Positions 17,298 through 25,586 of a DNA stretch of 64,000 nt are shown here, one piece after another. Made by a program: the position numbers and the translations under genes. Each line of letters starts with the position of its first letter. Within the stretch, counting starts at the first letter, position 1. The stretch is from contig NZ_CP106798.1 in NCBI RefSeq assembly GCF_025642155.1, positions 7,130,001 to 7,194,000 of the forward strand, in the 5' to 3' direction. The stretch comes from Streptomyces sp. HUAS 15-9 (GTDB taxonomy: Bacteria > Actinomycetota > Actinomycetes > Streptomycetales > Streptomycetaceae). The notes beneath the pieces are model-generated. The model was not told the DNA's origin. It saw only the letters and a program-made list of their open reading frames with translations, and did not search any database.

Positions 17298-17861
17298 CTA
17301 CTTCGACAGCGGCGGATCGTTCTTCTTCCACATCAGCGCGAACGCCTGCTTCTTCAGGTTCGCCGTCTTGTTCGAGTACTTCATCAGCGTGATCGCCGTA
17401 CCCTTCCTGTCCGACTGGGCGGACATGACCAGCTTCCCCGAGTCGTAGGAGATGATCCGCCGGTCATACAGCACCCACGACTGCGCCTTCGACTTCTTGT
17501 TGCAGCCGTACTGCTTGACGACCGCCCCCGACTTCTTCGACGTCGGCGCCAGACACTTGCCCGACTTACGGTTCTGGATCACATACCGGGGCCGCTCAGC
17601 CGGCTTGTTCGAGTTCACCCACAGCAGGTTCCACCGCTGCGTGGTCGCCTTCTTGTTGCAGCCCCGCAGCTTCACCGACGCCTTGGACTTCTTCGAGTCC
17701 TCCATGGAGAAGCACAGGCCGATCTTGCCGTACACCTTCGTCAGTCCCGTGTTCTTGTACGGATCCGACTCCGCCGGTGCGGCCCCCGCAGGCGCCACCA
17801 CCCCACCCAGAACCGCCACCGCGGCCCCGGACACCACCAACCCGCGCACCGTCTTCTTCAT
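17298..17861 (-). CDS. Secreted RICIN/beta-trefoil-like protein 1
   Basis: 187 aa from ATG 17861, with AGGAGGGG at the right spacing. The signal peptide ends near AGA-AP (about residue 28). The mature protein has internal repeats of the type GLCFSME..VKLRGCNKK and GKCLAPT..VKQYGCNKKSKAQSW, the pattern of ricin-type beta-trefoil lectin subdomains with paired cysteines. It is the last of three tandem paralogs (17298, 17888, 18445). Binding of a carbohydrate or cell-wall polymer outside the cell is inferred from the fold. Confidence 0.78.
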   Translation of the reverse strand: MKKTVRGLVVSGAAVAVLGGVVAPAGAAPAESDPYKNTGLTKVYGKIGLCFSMEDSKKSKASVKLRGCNKKATTQRWNLLWVNSNKPAERPRYVIQNRKSGKCLAPTSKKSGAVVKQYGCNKKSKAQSWVLYDRRIISYDSGKLVMSAQSDRKGTAITLMKYSNKTANLKKQAFALMWKKNDPPLSK

Positions 17862-17887
17862 CTGAAAACCCCTCCTGGATAGGGCCG

Positions 17888-18448
17888 TTACCGGCCGCTG
17901 ATGTCGAACTTCTGCGTGGAGACCGCCGTCGTGGACGCCGCCGCGAGGGTCAGCCCCACCCCGACCTCGTCCTTCGGCGCCGTGACCACCCGGCGGGAAT
18001 CCGCGCTGGCGAACTGGCTGTTGCTGACCGACCACAGCGCCCGCGCAAGCGCCGTACACGCCCCGCCCTCGATAGCGGAGCCCCGCGCGGTCAGGCATTC
18101 GTTCGAGCCGTCCCGCCGGATCTGGAACAACCGCTTGCCCTTCGGGTCGTTCTTGATCCAGGTGAGCGTGAACGTCTGCGTCCTCGCCCCATCGGAGCCC
18201 TTCGGCGCACACTTGGCCAGCTCCATCGGCTCATGCTCCGGAAGCGACCAGCACAAGCCCGTCGTGCCTAGCACCTTCTCCAACTGGATGCCCGCATACG
18301 GGTTCGCCTGGTCGGCGGCCGTAGCCTGCACCGAACCCGAGCCCGACGGAGCGTCATCGGAGTCCGCGCACCCGGCCAGGGCCGCCACCGCACACGCCAC
18401 CGCCACCGCCACCGCCACCGAAACGAACCTGTTCACCGCGGCGCTCAC
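17888..18448 (-). CDS. RICIN/beta-trefoil-like lipoprotein 2
   Basis: 186 aa. GTG 18448 is chosen because its GTGA overlaps the ancestral stop of the upstream paralog (18445-18447). The N-terminus is a lipoprotein signal with lipobox ALAGC, so the mature protein is membrane-tethered. The body contains TTGLCWSLPEHEP, CAPKG..TQTFTLTWI and SNECLTARGS, aligning with the other two paralogs. It lies 26 bp upstream of 17298-17861, probably in one operon. Confidence 0.75.
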   Translation of the reverse strand: MSAAVNRFVSVAVAVAVACAVAALAGCADSDDAPSGSGSVQATAADQANPYAGIQLEKVLGTTGLCWSLPEHEPMELAKCAPKGSDGARTQTFTLTWIKNDPKGKRLFQIRRDGSNECLTARGSAIEGGACTALARALWSVSNSQFASADSRRVVTAPKDEVGVGLTLAAASTTAVSTQKFDISGR

Positions 18449-18967
18449 CGTTGCCCGAAGACGCGCTGCGCCTTGTTCCGCTTGGTCGCATCCCCCATCA
18501 CCAGCGCCGTCCCCGCGCGTCACCCTTGGCCAGGATCACCCGGCCGGCCGCCACGTTGTGGAACGTGCCGCCCGCCAGCCACCACCGCTTCGCCGTGTCG
18601 TGGCCCGCGCACTTGACCTGGGCGACCTTCCCACCCGACAGCGGCCCGACCGCCTTCAGACACAGCCCCGAGCGCTTGTTGCGGATCTCGTACAGGCGCT
18701 GCGCCTTCGGATCCCTCGGGTTGACCCACTTCAGGGTGAACGTCTGCGTCACCGCCGCCGCGGAGCCCTTCCTCGCGCACCCCCGCAGCTTCACCACCGC
18801 ACCCGAACGCTTCGAGCCGTCCAGCGACCAGCACGATCCCGGCGCGCTCTTCTTCACCACCTGCACGTTCACGAACGAGCCGGCGCAGCCCCGGCCGGCG
18901 AAACCGCCCCGGCCAGCACCCCCGCCGCAGCTCCCGCCAACACCACACCACGCACCACCGGCCGCAT
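18445..18967 (-). pseudogene. RICIN/beta-trefoil-like paralog 3, double frameshift
   Basis: ATG 18967 with GGAGG upstream starts a good signal peptide (MRPVVRGVVLAGAAAGVLAG then SPAGAAPARS) that hits TGA. The body (VVKKSAPGSCWSLDGSKRSG to RVILAKGDA) is in another frame. The C-terminus (TALVMGDATKRNKAQRVFGQ) needs a second frame change near 18510 and ends at 18445 with a GTGA overlap to the next gene. Relative to its paralogs a few residues near NPY are missing at the first break. Either two real lesions or sequencing errors would explain this. Confidence 0.75.
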
Positions 18968-19031
18968 ACACGCCTCCAGACTCGAACGATCAAACGGACC
19001 CCGAGCCTACGCAGCCCCACTACCCGGCGGT

Positions 19032-19064
19032 ATTGCCTTTGTGGGCAGCGCACTTGTAGGCAAT
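19032..19064 (+). promoter_or_regulatory. Diverged island motif / dyad upstream of 19108
   Basis: ATTGCCTTTGTGGGCAGCGC resembles the island consensus, and ATTGCCT with AGGCAAT (19058-19064) forms a wider dyad. It lies in the divergent spacer between the beta-trefoil operon (minus) and the DUF3515-like gene (plus), so it could act on both. Confidence 0.45.
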
Positions 19065-19107
19065 AGACCCCGCACAGGTCCCCCGACCGGCCCTCTATCG
19101 TGGGCAG

Positions 19108-19629
19108 GTGACCAGAACCCGCACCGCCGTGCTGCTGACCGCGCTCGCCGCCATAGCCGCCGCACTGACCGTCGCCGTCAACGAGCAGGCAGACCGCCTC
19201 GACCCCGCCCCCCGCGCCCACACCGCCGCCTGCCGCGCCCTGGCTCGCACCTACCCCGACCGGATCGGCGACCTCAAACGCACCGCTACCGCCCCCGGAG
19301 CCGCCTCCTACGGCCACGGGAACATCACCCTGCGCTGCGGACTGCCGCCCCTGCTGCCCACCGAAGAGACCTGTGTGACGACCGAAGGCGTCGACTGGGT
19401 CATCAAAAAGGGATTCGGTGCCAACCAGGAAAAGACGATCGTCACCTACGGCCGCACCCCGGCCGCCGAAGCCGTCATCTCCGCCGACACCCCCACCGAT
19501 GTCGCCCTGGTCGAAATCGCGCACGCCGTCAAGGCGCTCCCGGCCAACGGCCGCAAATGCATCAGCGCCTCCGACGTGCCGTCCCCCGGGGCAGTGCCCG
19601 AAGAGTCAATACCGGCCCACGGGCCTTGA
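19108..19629 (+). CDS. DUF3515-like membrane-anchored protein
   Basis: 173 aa from GTG 19108. One N-terminal hydrophobic helix (about 7-24) is followed by an extracytoplasmic domain with the DUF3515 pattern: ACRALARTYP, ITLRCGLPPLL, EGVDWVIKK. DUF3515 is an actinobacterial family of unknown function. The last about 14 codons run through another island motif (19588-19603), and an IS3 relic starts just after the stop, so the natural C-terminus may have been altered. Confidence 0.7.
   Translation: MTRTRTAVLLTALAAIAAALTVAVNEQADRLDPAPRAHTAACRALARTYPDRIGDLKRTATAPGAASYGHGNITLRCGLPPLLPTEETCVTTEGVDWVIKKGFGANQEKTIVTYGRTPAAEAVISADTPTDVALVEIAHAVKALPANGRKCISASDVPSPGAVPEESIPAHGP
19588..19603 (+). promoter_or_regulatory. 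Island motif copy E (orphan)
   Basis: GGGGCAGTGCCCGAAG then AGTC. It is nearly the same as the right half of the 16690 copy and is followed by a similar CCCACG tract. It lies at the 3' end of the DUF3515-like gene and points into the IS3 relic; the gene it served seems lost. Confidence 0.5.
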
Positions 19630-19945
19630 CCCCGAATCCTGGACACGGGTTATGCGGCTGGTGTCAGCGTAGTTGATGTTGTTTCGGAGGCTGTCTCGTA
19701 GGCGATCGGGCTGCGTTGTCCGAGGCGGGAGTGACCGTCGGGTGTTGTAGCGGTTGAGCCGGCGGAACGCGTCGAGGCGGGCCTCGCGTTCGCTGGACCA
19801 GGTCTTGCGGCCCTGAAGCGTCTCGCGTTTGAACGTCGCGTTGAAGGACTCGGCAAGCGCGTTGTCCGCGCTGGAGCCGATCGCGCTCATGGACTGGCGG
19901 ACGCCGGCCTGGCGGCAGGCGTCGGCGAAGGCCCGGCTGGTGTTC
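19630..19945 (-). mobile_element. IS3-family transposase (orfB) C-terminal relic
   Basis: Minus-strand codons read SRAFADACRQAGVRQSMSAI and DNALAESFNATFKRET, then KTWSSEREARL, the end of an IS3 rve integrase core. The reading frame shifts at about 19745; the continuation SRLGQRSPIAYETA is in another frame, ending at TAA 19650. The 5' part of the element is absent beyond about 19941. A terminal-like CCTGGACACGGG lies near 19637. It is non-functional. Confidence 0.75.
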
Positions 19946-20162
19946 GTTTCCAACGGCGACCTCGATCCCTACTGGCGCTTCCACGCCGCACGCGAGCACG
20001 AACGCCTCTACCCCACCCCGGACCAGCGGCGGTTGGACCTCGCCGCTTGATCACGGGACTACTTGTGGACAGACTGCGACCCATGAGGTTCACAGGCGTG
20101 CCCACCGACGCGCAGACCGCCCGCGTCGACGCGGTTCCCTCCTTGCGCAGGCAGGCTCGCCA

Positions 20163-20696
20163 GTGAGCGCCAACCTGCCCTCCTTCCGCTACCACCCCGA
20201 ACCCCTCGCAAGCGGATCCATCCGCGAGAGCGCCGAGACCTGCGCCTGCTGCGAGCGCAGCACCGGGTGGATCTACACCGCGACCTTCTACACAGCCCAG
20301 GAAGTCAACGGGCGGTTCTGCCCCTGGTGCATCGCTGACGGCAGCGCCGCTGAACGATTCGAAGGTGAATTCACCGACTCATACAGGCTCGGCGGCGTCA
20401 GCGAGGAGACCCTGAAGCACGTCACCCGCCGCACCCCCGGCTTCCACGCCTGGCAGGACCCGCACTGGCTCGTCCACTGCAACGAGGCGGCCGCCTTCAT
20501 CGGCGAGGTCGGATACACCGAACTCGCAGCCCACCCCGACGCACTCGACCAGCTTCGAACCGACCTACGGATGGGCGGTTGGCACGACGCATCCCGGCTC
20601 GAGAACTTCCTGACCCACCTCGGGCAGGGCGCAAGCGCCATGCTCTTCCGCTGCACCGTCTGCGGCACCCACCTCGCCTACGCCGACGCTTCATAG
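20163..20696 (+). CDS. CbrC-family (UPF0167) protein
   Basis: 177 aa from GTG 20163. Two CxxC pairs at the N-terminus (ETCACCERSTG and RFCPWCIADGSAA) and one at the C-terminus (FRCTVCGTHLAYAD) fit the CbrC/UPF0167 family, cytoplasmic Cys-rich proteins named for colicin E2 resistance in E. coli; the biochemical role is unknown. It is complete for the family (about 180-195 aa). It sits alone between the IS3 relic and the integrase relic, with no island motif upstream. Confidence 0.82.
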   Translation: MSANLPSFRYHPEPLASGSIRESAETCACCERSTGWIYTATFYTAQEVNGRFCPWCIADGSAAERFEGEFTDSYRLGGVSEETLKHVTRRTPGFHAWQDPHWLVHCNEAAAFIGEVGYTELAAHPDALDQLRTDLRMGGWHDASRLENFLTHLGQGASAMLFRCTVCGTHLAYADAS

Positions 20697-20734
20697 CCAC
20701 GCCCAGCCAGACGCGCCTTTCCCTTCAAAGGAAC

Positions 20735-21015
20735 TGCACCCATCCCGGCAACGGCCGAGGGCGGTGCCACGAGCTGCCGCAGGGTGGCGGCCCGGCCCTG
20801 GGGGGAGGGATGCCCGCGGCGGTGAGGCGTCTGCCGAGGGCGGCGGGGTCCACGGGCTGTCCGGCCCGGCGCCCGGAGAAGAGCCAGTCGCAGGCGGGCA
20901 GGGTGGCGTTGGGCCGGTTCGGGCGCCCGGTGCGTATGCAGTCGAGGAGTATGCCGGCGAAAGGCTCGGGCACGGGCTGTCCGCGTACTCTCCGATGCGG
21001 CCGGGCCGGGCCTCT
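20735..21015 (-). pseudogene. Degraded integrase/recombinase-like C-terminal fragment
   Basis: Minus-strand codons give PVPEPFAGILLDCIRTGRP, then DWLFSGRRAGQPVDPAALG and LTAAGIPPPRA. The expected continuation (RAATLRQLVAPPSAVAG) is in another frame. This resembles the C-terminal half of a tyrosine-recombinase-like family common in Streptomyces; the family recall is tentative. The N-terminal part is missing and the frame is broken. Confidence 0.45.
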
Positions 21016-21117
21016 CCAGGCCGCCAACGTCGGCTCGATTGCGGCCCGGCACCCCGGCTCGATCAGAGCCCACTGTGCGATCGTTAAAAAGCCTGGAGAA
21101 TCGAACGCTTGAGTTCC

Positions 21118-21178
21118 ATTGCCCCTTCGGGCAATGCCCGAAAGGGCCCCTCACACGTGGGCAATGCCCCTTCGTGCA
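21118..21178 (+). promoter_or_regulatory. Island motif copy F with a second half-site
   Basis: ATTGCCCCTTCGGGCAATGC then CCGAAAGG (21118-21145) contains the perfect palindrome ATTGCCC-CTTC-GGGCAAT. A second GGGCAATGCCCCTTCG follows at 21159-21174. It lies 125-185 bp upstream of the second LuxR-type gene, so autoregulation is possible. Confidence 0.6.
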
Positions 21179-21301
21179 GGGGAAGTTGACGGCCTCGTAA
21201 AGGCGTGAACGGTCGATCACTGTCAGGTAGGTTGGTTTCGGTCGCAGACGCAACCAGGCCACGGGGGTCTGCTGGAAACGCTGCGGCCAGGAAGGACCGA
21301 C

Positions 21302-21649
21302 GTGACCAAACGGTCCGACGCGGGAGCGACAGCCTGTCCCTACCGTCGCACCGGGCACAGCCCCGAGCCAGGCGTGTGGCGGCTGAACCGACTGACCGAG
21401 AGAGAAAGAGAGGTTCTCCTGCTGCTGGGAACGGGACAGGGCAACCGCGAGCTCGCACGGGAACTGGGGATCGCGGAACGCACGGTGAAAGCGCACATCG
21501 CAAACATCGTGGCGAAGCTGGGACAGCAGACGCGGACACAGGCGGCGATCGTCTCCGCCCTGGCCCACGGATCACTGTGCACCGACCCGATGTGCTCGCG
21601 GCACCTCGGCCAGATACCGGCCCAGCGGCGCGCGCAGTCCGTCGCGTGA
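21302..21649 (+). CDS. Short LuxR-type HTH regulator, copy 2
   Basis: 115 aa from GTG 21302, the same length as the protein at 10977-11324 and highly similar in the core: LTEREREVLLLLGTGQGNRE, LARELGIAERTVKAHIA. The N-terminal ACPYRR and C-terminal LCTDPMC keep the shared cysteines; the tail (GQIPAQRRAQSVA) differs. It is a DNA-binding protein with no sensor domain. The pair are the only regulators in the island, and this copy has the island motif upstream. Confidence 0.87.
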   Translation: MTKRSDAGATACPYRRTGHSPEPGVWRLNRLTEREREVLLLLGTGQGNRELARELGIAERTVKAHIANIVAKLGQQTRTQAAIVSALAHGSLCTDPMCSRHLGQIPAQRRAQSVA

Positions 21650-21702
21650 GGCGGCGATAGCCCACCTTCGTGCAACGGCGCGTCTTGCCGGCATGCCGGT
21701 TC

Positions 21703-21737
21703 GGGGCCGGTGTCACAGTGATCACACTGCCGGCCCC
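21703..21737 (+). terminator. Terminator after LuxR-type copy 2
   Basis: GGGGCCGG (21703-21710) pairs with CCGGCCCC (21730-21737), with TGT/ACA extending the stem. The rest of the 313-bp spacer 21650-21962 shows no other clear element. Confidence 0.6.
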
Positions 21738-21962
21738 GGGCCAGCCGTGCCCCGCACCTCTCGCCCAGCCATGCTGACCGGACAAAACCCTCGCGGAGCC
21801 TCTGACGCCGTCTCAAGGTTGAGAGTGGTCGAAAAGTTACTCACGGGGTCGGTTTCTGCGCGGCCGGTGATCACCCGGCTGTAGATATACATGCCGGACC
21901 GCGGCACAGGGATGAGAGTGACCGTCTCATCCGGTGGGCCTCGGCTCCAAGAACGGGGAACC

Positions 21963-22571
21963 ATGACCAGGTATCAGCGCGTGGTCGCTGCGGCAGGGCC
22001 ACTTGCCGCCAGCGCCGCACTCGTCTTCGGTGGCACCGCAGCAGGCGCCACCACCTCCGGCCTTCCCTATGGGCCGGGCTCGCAGGCCCACTACACGGTG
22101 CAGAAGCAATCGGCCCGAGGCGTCTGCCACTACCGCAGCTACAAGAACCAGCCGCTGCCCGACAGCCACTGCACCCCGGGCGCACTGAACCCGAAAGTGA
22201 CTGCCAGGACACTCAGGACCACCATCTGCAACCCGGGGTACAGCTCCAAGATCAGGCCCCCGGCGTCAGTGACGGGTGCGGAGAAGTCGGCGAACGCCAC
22301 GTCGTACAGCTACCGGGGCAGTCTGCACGATGCCGAGTCCGACCACCTGGTCTCTCTGTCGCTGGGCGGTGACCCCAACGACCCGCGCAACCTCTGGGTC
22401 GAGCCCCCGAGCCCTGGGCGCAGGCCGGGAGCGGGGCCGAACAACGACAAGGACAAGGTCGAGGCTCGTCTGCACACGGCCATCTGCAGCGGCAGGGTCA
22501 CTCTTGCCTCGGTTCAGAAGGCAATCGCGACGAACTGGGTCACTGCGGAAGCCGAACTCGGCCTGAAGTAG
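21963..22571 (+). CDS. Secreted HNH-like endonuclease family protein
   Basis: 202 aa from ATG 21963. The signal peptide has a core AAGPLAASAALVFGGTAAGA. Then come GALNPKVTARTLRTTICNPG and, at about residues 123-145, ESDHLVSLSLGGDPNDPRNL with WVEP and a later NNDKDKVE. This is the arrangement of an actinobacterial exported HNH-like family (His, Asn and a second acidic/Asn site). Four cysteines may form disulfides. Extracellular DNA cleavage is inferred from the motif only, and the motif's leading His is the only strong catalytic candidate. Confidence 0.7.
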   Translation: MTRYQRVVAAAGPLAASAALVFGGTAAGATTSGLPYGPGSQAHYTVQKQSARGVCHYRSYKNQPLPDSHCTPGALNPKVTARTLRTTICNPGYSSKIRPPASVTGAEKSANATSYSYRGSLHDAESDHLVSLSLGGDPNDPRNLWVEPPSPGRRPGAGPNNDKDKVEARLHTAICSGRVTLASVQKAIATNWVTAEAELGLK

Positions 22572-22807
22572 CGGCTGCATCGGGTGTCGCTGTCATTAAT
22601 GGGTCGAGCACAAGTTGCTGCTCGCGCTCCGCGAACTGTGAGAGGGCGACGACTTGTGGTCACGTGACGGGAGGCATTTCGGTAGGCGGGCCACCACCTT
22701 CCCAAGCGGGAGATCCCCCGTGCCGTGGGGCTGATGCCGCCGGACAGTACCGCCACCGTTGGTCAGGGGGGGCGGGTGCACCCTGACGCGATGGCTCGCG
22801 GTCGGTC

Positions 22808-23818
22808 TTACGACGGGGTGCGGGCGCGCCTCTTCCACACGGCCGTCGCCGTTGCTGCCACCGCGGCCGTGAGCGCCGAGGCTGCGGCGGGGTGGCGGGC
22901 CAGTGCGGCTTCGAGGGACCGGCTGTGGGATGTCGTGTCGAAGGCGCCGTGGGCGCCGTGGTCCGTGCCCTTCGGCCGGTCGACCGGTTCGAAGAGGTTG
23001 CTCTCGCCGCTCGGCGGCTGCTGGTCGGTCTGCTGGGCTTCGAAGCCGGTGCGGGCCAGGTAGCGGTCCAGCAGGGCGGGGGCCAGGCGGTTGGCCCAGA
23101 TCGTCGCAACCGTGGTGGCGCCGACGTAGTACTGCTTGCGGCGCGGATGATCGGCCGCGTACACCGCGCCCCGCGCGGCCACCTCTGGCTGATAGATGGG
23201 CGGGACGGGCTGCGGGTGCCGGGGCAGGCGGGAGCGTACCCAGGAGAACTGCGGGGTGTTGACTGCGGGCATCTGAACGACCGTGATGTGCACGTTGCTG
23301 CCCCGGTGCAGCAGTTCGGTGCGCAGGGAGGAGGTGAATCCGTTGATGGCGTGCTTGGCACCGCAGTACGCCGACTGCAGCGGGATGGCCCGCTCCCCGA
23401 GTGCGGAGCCGATCTGCACCACGGTGCCGTGGTCGCGTGGCAGCATCCGCCTCAGCGCGGTCCGGGTGCCGTTGACGAAGCCCAAGTAGGTCACGTGGGT
23501 GACCCGGTCGTACTCCTCGGCGGTGATGTCGTCGAAGGTGGCGAACACGCTGGTGAACGCGGAGTTGATCCAGACGTCGATGGGGCCGAAGAACTGCTCG
23601 GCGGCCTCGGCGGCCCTCTCGACCTGGTGGGCGTCGGCGGTGTCGGCGACCTGGACGAGCGAATGGCCCCCGAGGGATTCCACCTCCTTCGCAGCGGCAT
23701 CGAGGCCGGCCCGGCCGCGCGCGATGAGCACCACGTTGGCGCCGCGTTCGCCGTAGAGGCGGGCGGTGGCGCGGCCGATGCCGGCGCTGGCTCCGGTGAC
23801 GACGACGGTTTCGGGCAT
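22808..23818 (-). CDS. Short-chain dehydrogenase/reductase
   Basis: 336 aa. NAD(P)-binding TGASAGIGR at about 8-16, an N-x-A-like position (INSAFTS) and catalytic Tyr/Lys in YCGAKHA at about 153-159, i.e. a classical SDR core. It carries an unusual extension of about 90 residues (FEPVDRPKGTDHG and an Ala-rich C-terminal helix). The substrate is unknown. It is the last gene of a five-gene minus-strand operon, 12 bp after the GH15 gene. Confidence 0.88.
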   Translation of the reverse strand: MPETVVVTGASAGIGRATARLYGERGANVVLIARGRAGLDAAAKEVESLGGHSLVQVADTADAHQVERAAEAAEQFFGPIDVWINSAFTSVFATFDDITAEEYDRVTHVTYLGFVNGTRTALRRMLPRDHGTVVQIGSALGERAIPLQSAYCGAKHAINGFTSSLRTELLHRGSNVHITVVQMPAVNTPQFSWVRSRLPRHPQPVPPIYQPEVAARGAVYAADHPRRKQYYVGATTVATIWANRLAPALLDRYLARTGFEAQQTDQQPPSGESNLFEPVDRPKGTDHGAHGAFDTTSHSRSLEAALARHPAAASALTAAVAATATAVWKRRARTPS

Positions 23819-23830
23819 GGTCAGCCTCCT

Positions 23831-25567
23831 TCAGTCGTGGGCGAGGTGGGCGGCGCTGTCCAGCAGGAGGGCGTGCACGAAGCCCTGCGGGAGGTTGCCG
23901 CGCAGTTGCCGCTGGGTGATGTCGAACTCCTCGGCGTACAGGCCGGACGCCCCGCAGGCGCTGCGGCCGCGCTCGAACCATCGGTGTGCGTCGACCGCGC
24001 AGCCCTGCTGGTGTTCGGCCATGGCCATCACGAACCCGCACATCAAGAACGCTCCCTCGGCTTCTCCGAGGGGCCTGGCGTCGTGGCGGAAGCGGTAGAG
24101 GAAGTGGTCCTGGGCCAGCTGGTCGCGGCAAGCGGCGAGGGTGGCGCGGGTGCGGGCGTCGTCGGCGGTGAGGGCCCCGCGGACGGCGGGCAGGAGCAGT
24201 GCCGCGTCGGCGGACGGGTCGTCGGGGGCGCGCTGCCAGTGGCCGCCCGGGTGCAGGCAGTTGGCGGACGTGTCGGCGAGGAGTGTGTCAGCGAGGTGGG
24301 TGCAGGTGTCGGTGAGGGGACGGTGGGCAGCGGTGTCGGCCAGGGCGCGGAGTCCGGCTACACAGGTGAGGCGGCTGTGGGTCCACGAACGGGCCTCCAG
24401 TTCCCAGATTCCGGCGTCTGGTTCGCGCCATCGTTCGGCGATGGCTCGTACCGCGACCTCGGCGGCCTTGAAGGCGTCGGCGCTCAGACGGTCTGCGCGC
24501 TGGGCGGCGGCGAACAGCAGGAGGGCCTCTCCGAAGCAGTCCAGCTGGAACTGCTCGGACACATGGTTGCCGATGCGGCTGAAGCCGCCGGGATAGCCGG
24601 GCAGATCGAGTTCCCGCTGCTGCGGCACCGTGTCGCCGTGCACGGTGTAGGCGGGGGCGAGGCGCGGTCCGTCGGCGAGGAGCCGTTCGCTCACGAAGCG
24701 GACGGCCGTGTCGAGCAGGTCGTGGGCTCCTGCGGCGGCCGCCGCCTGCCCGGCGTAGCTCTGGTCGCGGATCCAGACGTACCGGTAGTCGTAGTTGCGG
24801 CCGGTCTCCGCGCGTTCGGGCAGGCTGGTGGTGGCCGCGGCGACCATGCCGCCGCCGTGGCCGGTCAGGCCGCGCAGCACGGCGTAGGCGCGTCGGCTGT
24901 CGAGGGTGGCGATGGTGTTCTTCAACGGGGGTACCGCCTCATGCCACGCATGCTCGGTCGCGGCCCACGCCTGCTCGGCCCGAGGGAGTGGACGGTGGAG
25001 CGGGGACGCGGAACATTCCAGGACCAGGTCGTGCTGTTCGCCGGGCCTGAGTAGCAGGTCGGCGGTCAGGCCCTGTGTTCGGGGGACAGCTGCCGGGGCG
25101 CCCTGCCAGCGCAGGCGGTGGTGGCCGGAGGTGAGGTGCCACACGCCGTCCTCGGCGCGGCTGGGGGTGGCCGGGGCACAGCCGTACTCGGCGTGCGGGC
25201 CGAGGACGACGCGGACGCGGGCGGGTCCGTCGACGGCGATCAGCTGTCGCAGCAGGACCAGCCGGTTCGGCTCGCCGGGGAAGGCGAGCGCCTCGCGGCA
25301 CTCGATCACCCCTTCGGTGGTGACCCAGCGACTGCGCCAGATCAGCGTGCCCTCCTCGTAGTGGCCGCCGGCGACGTAGTGGCAGCGCGGGGTGACGGCA
25401 TACACACCACGGCCGCCGATGAGGGTGGCGAAGACAGCGCCGTCGTGCCAGCTGGGCGCGCACAGCCAGGCGATGGCTCCGTCGGGTCCGATCAAGGCGC
25501 CGCGCTCGCCGTCGGCCAGCAACGCGTAGTCGTGCAGGGCGTGCGGCGGGAAGTCCGTGGGCTGCAT
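23831..25567 (-). CDS. Glycoside hydrolase family 15 protein (glucoamylase/trehalase-like)
   Basis: 578 aa, cytoplasmic (no signal peptide). The N-terminal beta domain (about 1-210, DYALLADGERGALIGPDGAI) is followed by an (alpha/alpha)6 barrel with RNYDYRYVWIRDQSYAG near 315 and DAGIWELEARSWTHSRL near 435, which carries the general-acid Glu, typical of actinobacterial GH15. It hydrolyses alpha-glucosides or trehalose. It starts 19 bp after the enolase-family gene stop, so it is in the same operon. Confidence 0.9.
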   Translation of the reverse strand: MQPTDFPPHALHDYALLADGERGALIGPDGAIAWLCAPSWHDGAVFATLIGGRGVYAVTPRCHYVAGGHYEEGTLIWRSRWVTTEGVIECREALAFPGEPNRLVLLRQLIAVDGPARVRVVLGPHAEYGCAPATPSRAEDGVWHLTSGHHRLRWQGAPAAVPRTQGLTADLLLRPGEQHDLVLECSASPLHRPLPRAEQAWAATEHAWHEAVPPLKNTIATLDSRRAYAVLRGLTGHGGGMVAAATTSLPERAETGRNYDYRYVWIRDQSYAGQAAAAAGAHDLLDTAVRFVSERLLADGPRLAPAYTVHGDTVPQQRELDLPGYPGGFSRIGNHVSEQFQLDCFGEALLLFAAAQRADRLSADAFKAAEVAVRAIAERWREPDAGIWELEARSWTHSRLTCVAGLRALADTAAHRPLTDTCTHLADTLLADTSANCLHPGGHWQRAPDDPSADAALLLPAVRGALTADDARTRATLAACRDQLAQDHFLYRFRHDARPLGEAEGAFLMCGFVMAMAEHQQGCAVDAHRWFERGRSACGASGLYAEEFDITQRQLRGNLPQGFVHALLLDSAAHLAHD

Positions 25568-25586
25568 GGGCGGATGCCTCCTGCTG

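Noticed and set aside
22892..25054. 720-codon plus-strand frame opposite the SDR and GH15 genes
   Set aside because: Shadow of the minus-strand genes: Gly/Val-rich, no domain, no ribosome binding site, while the minus frames have catalytic motifs.
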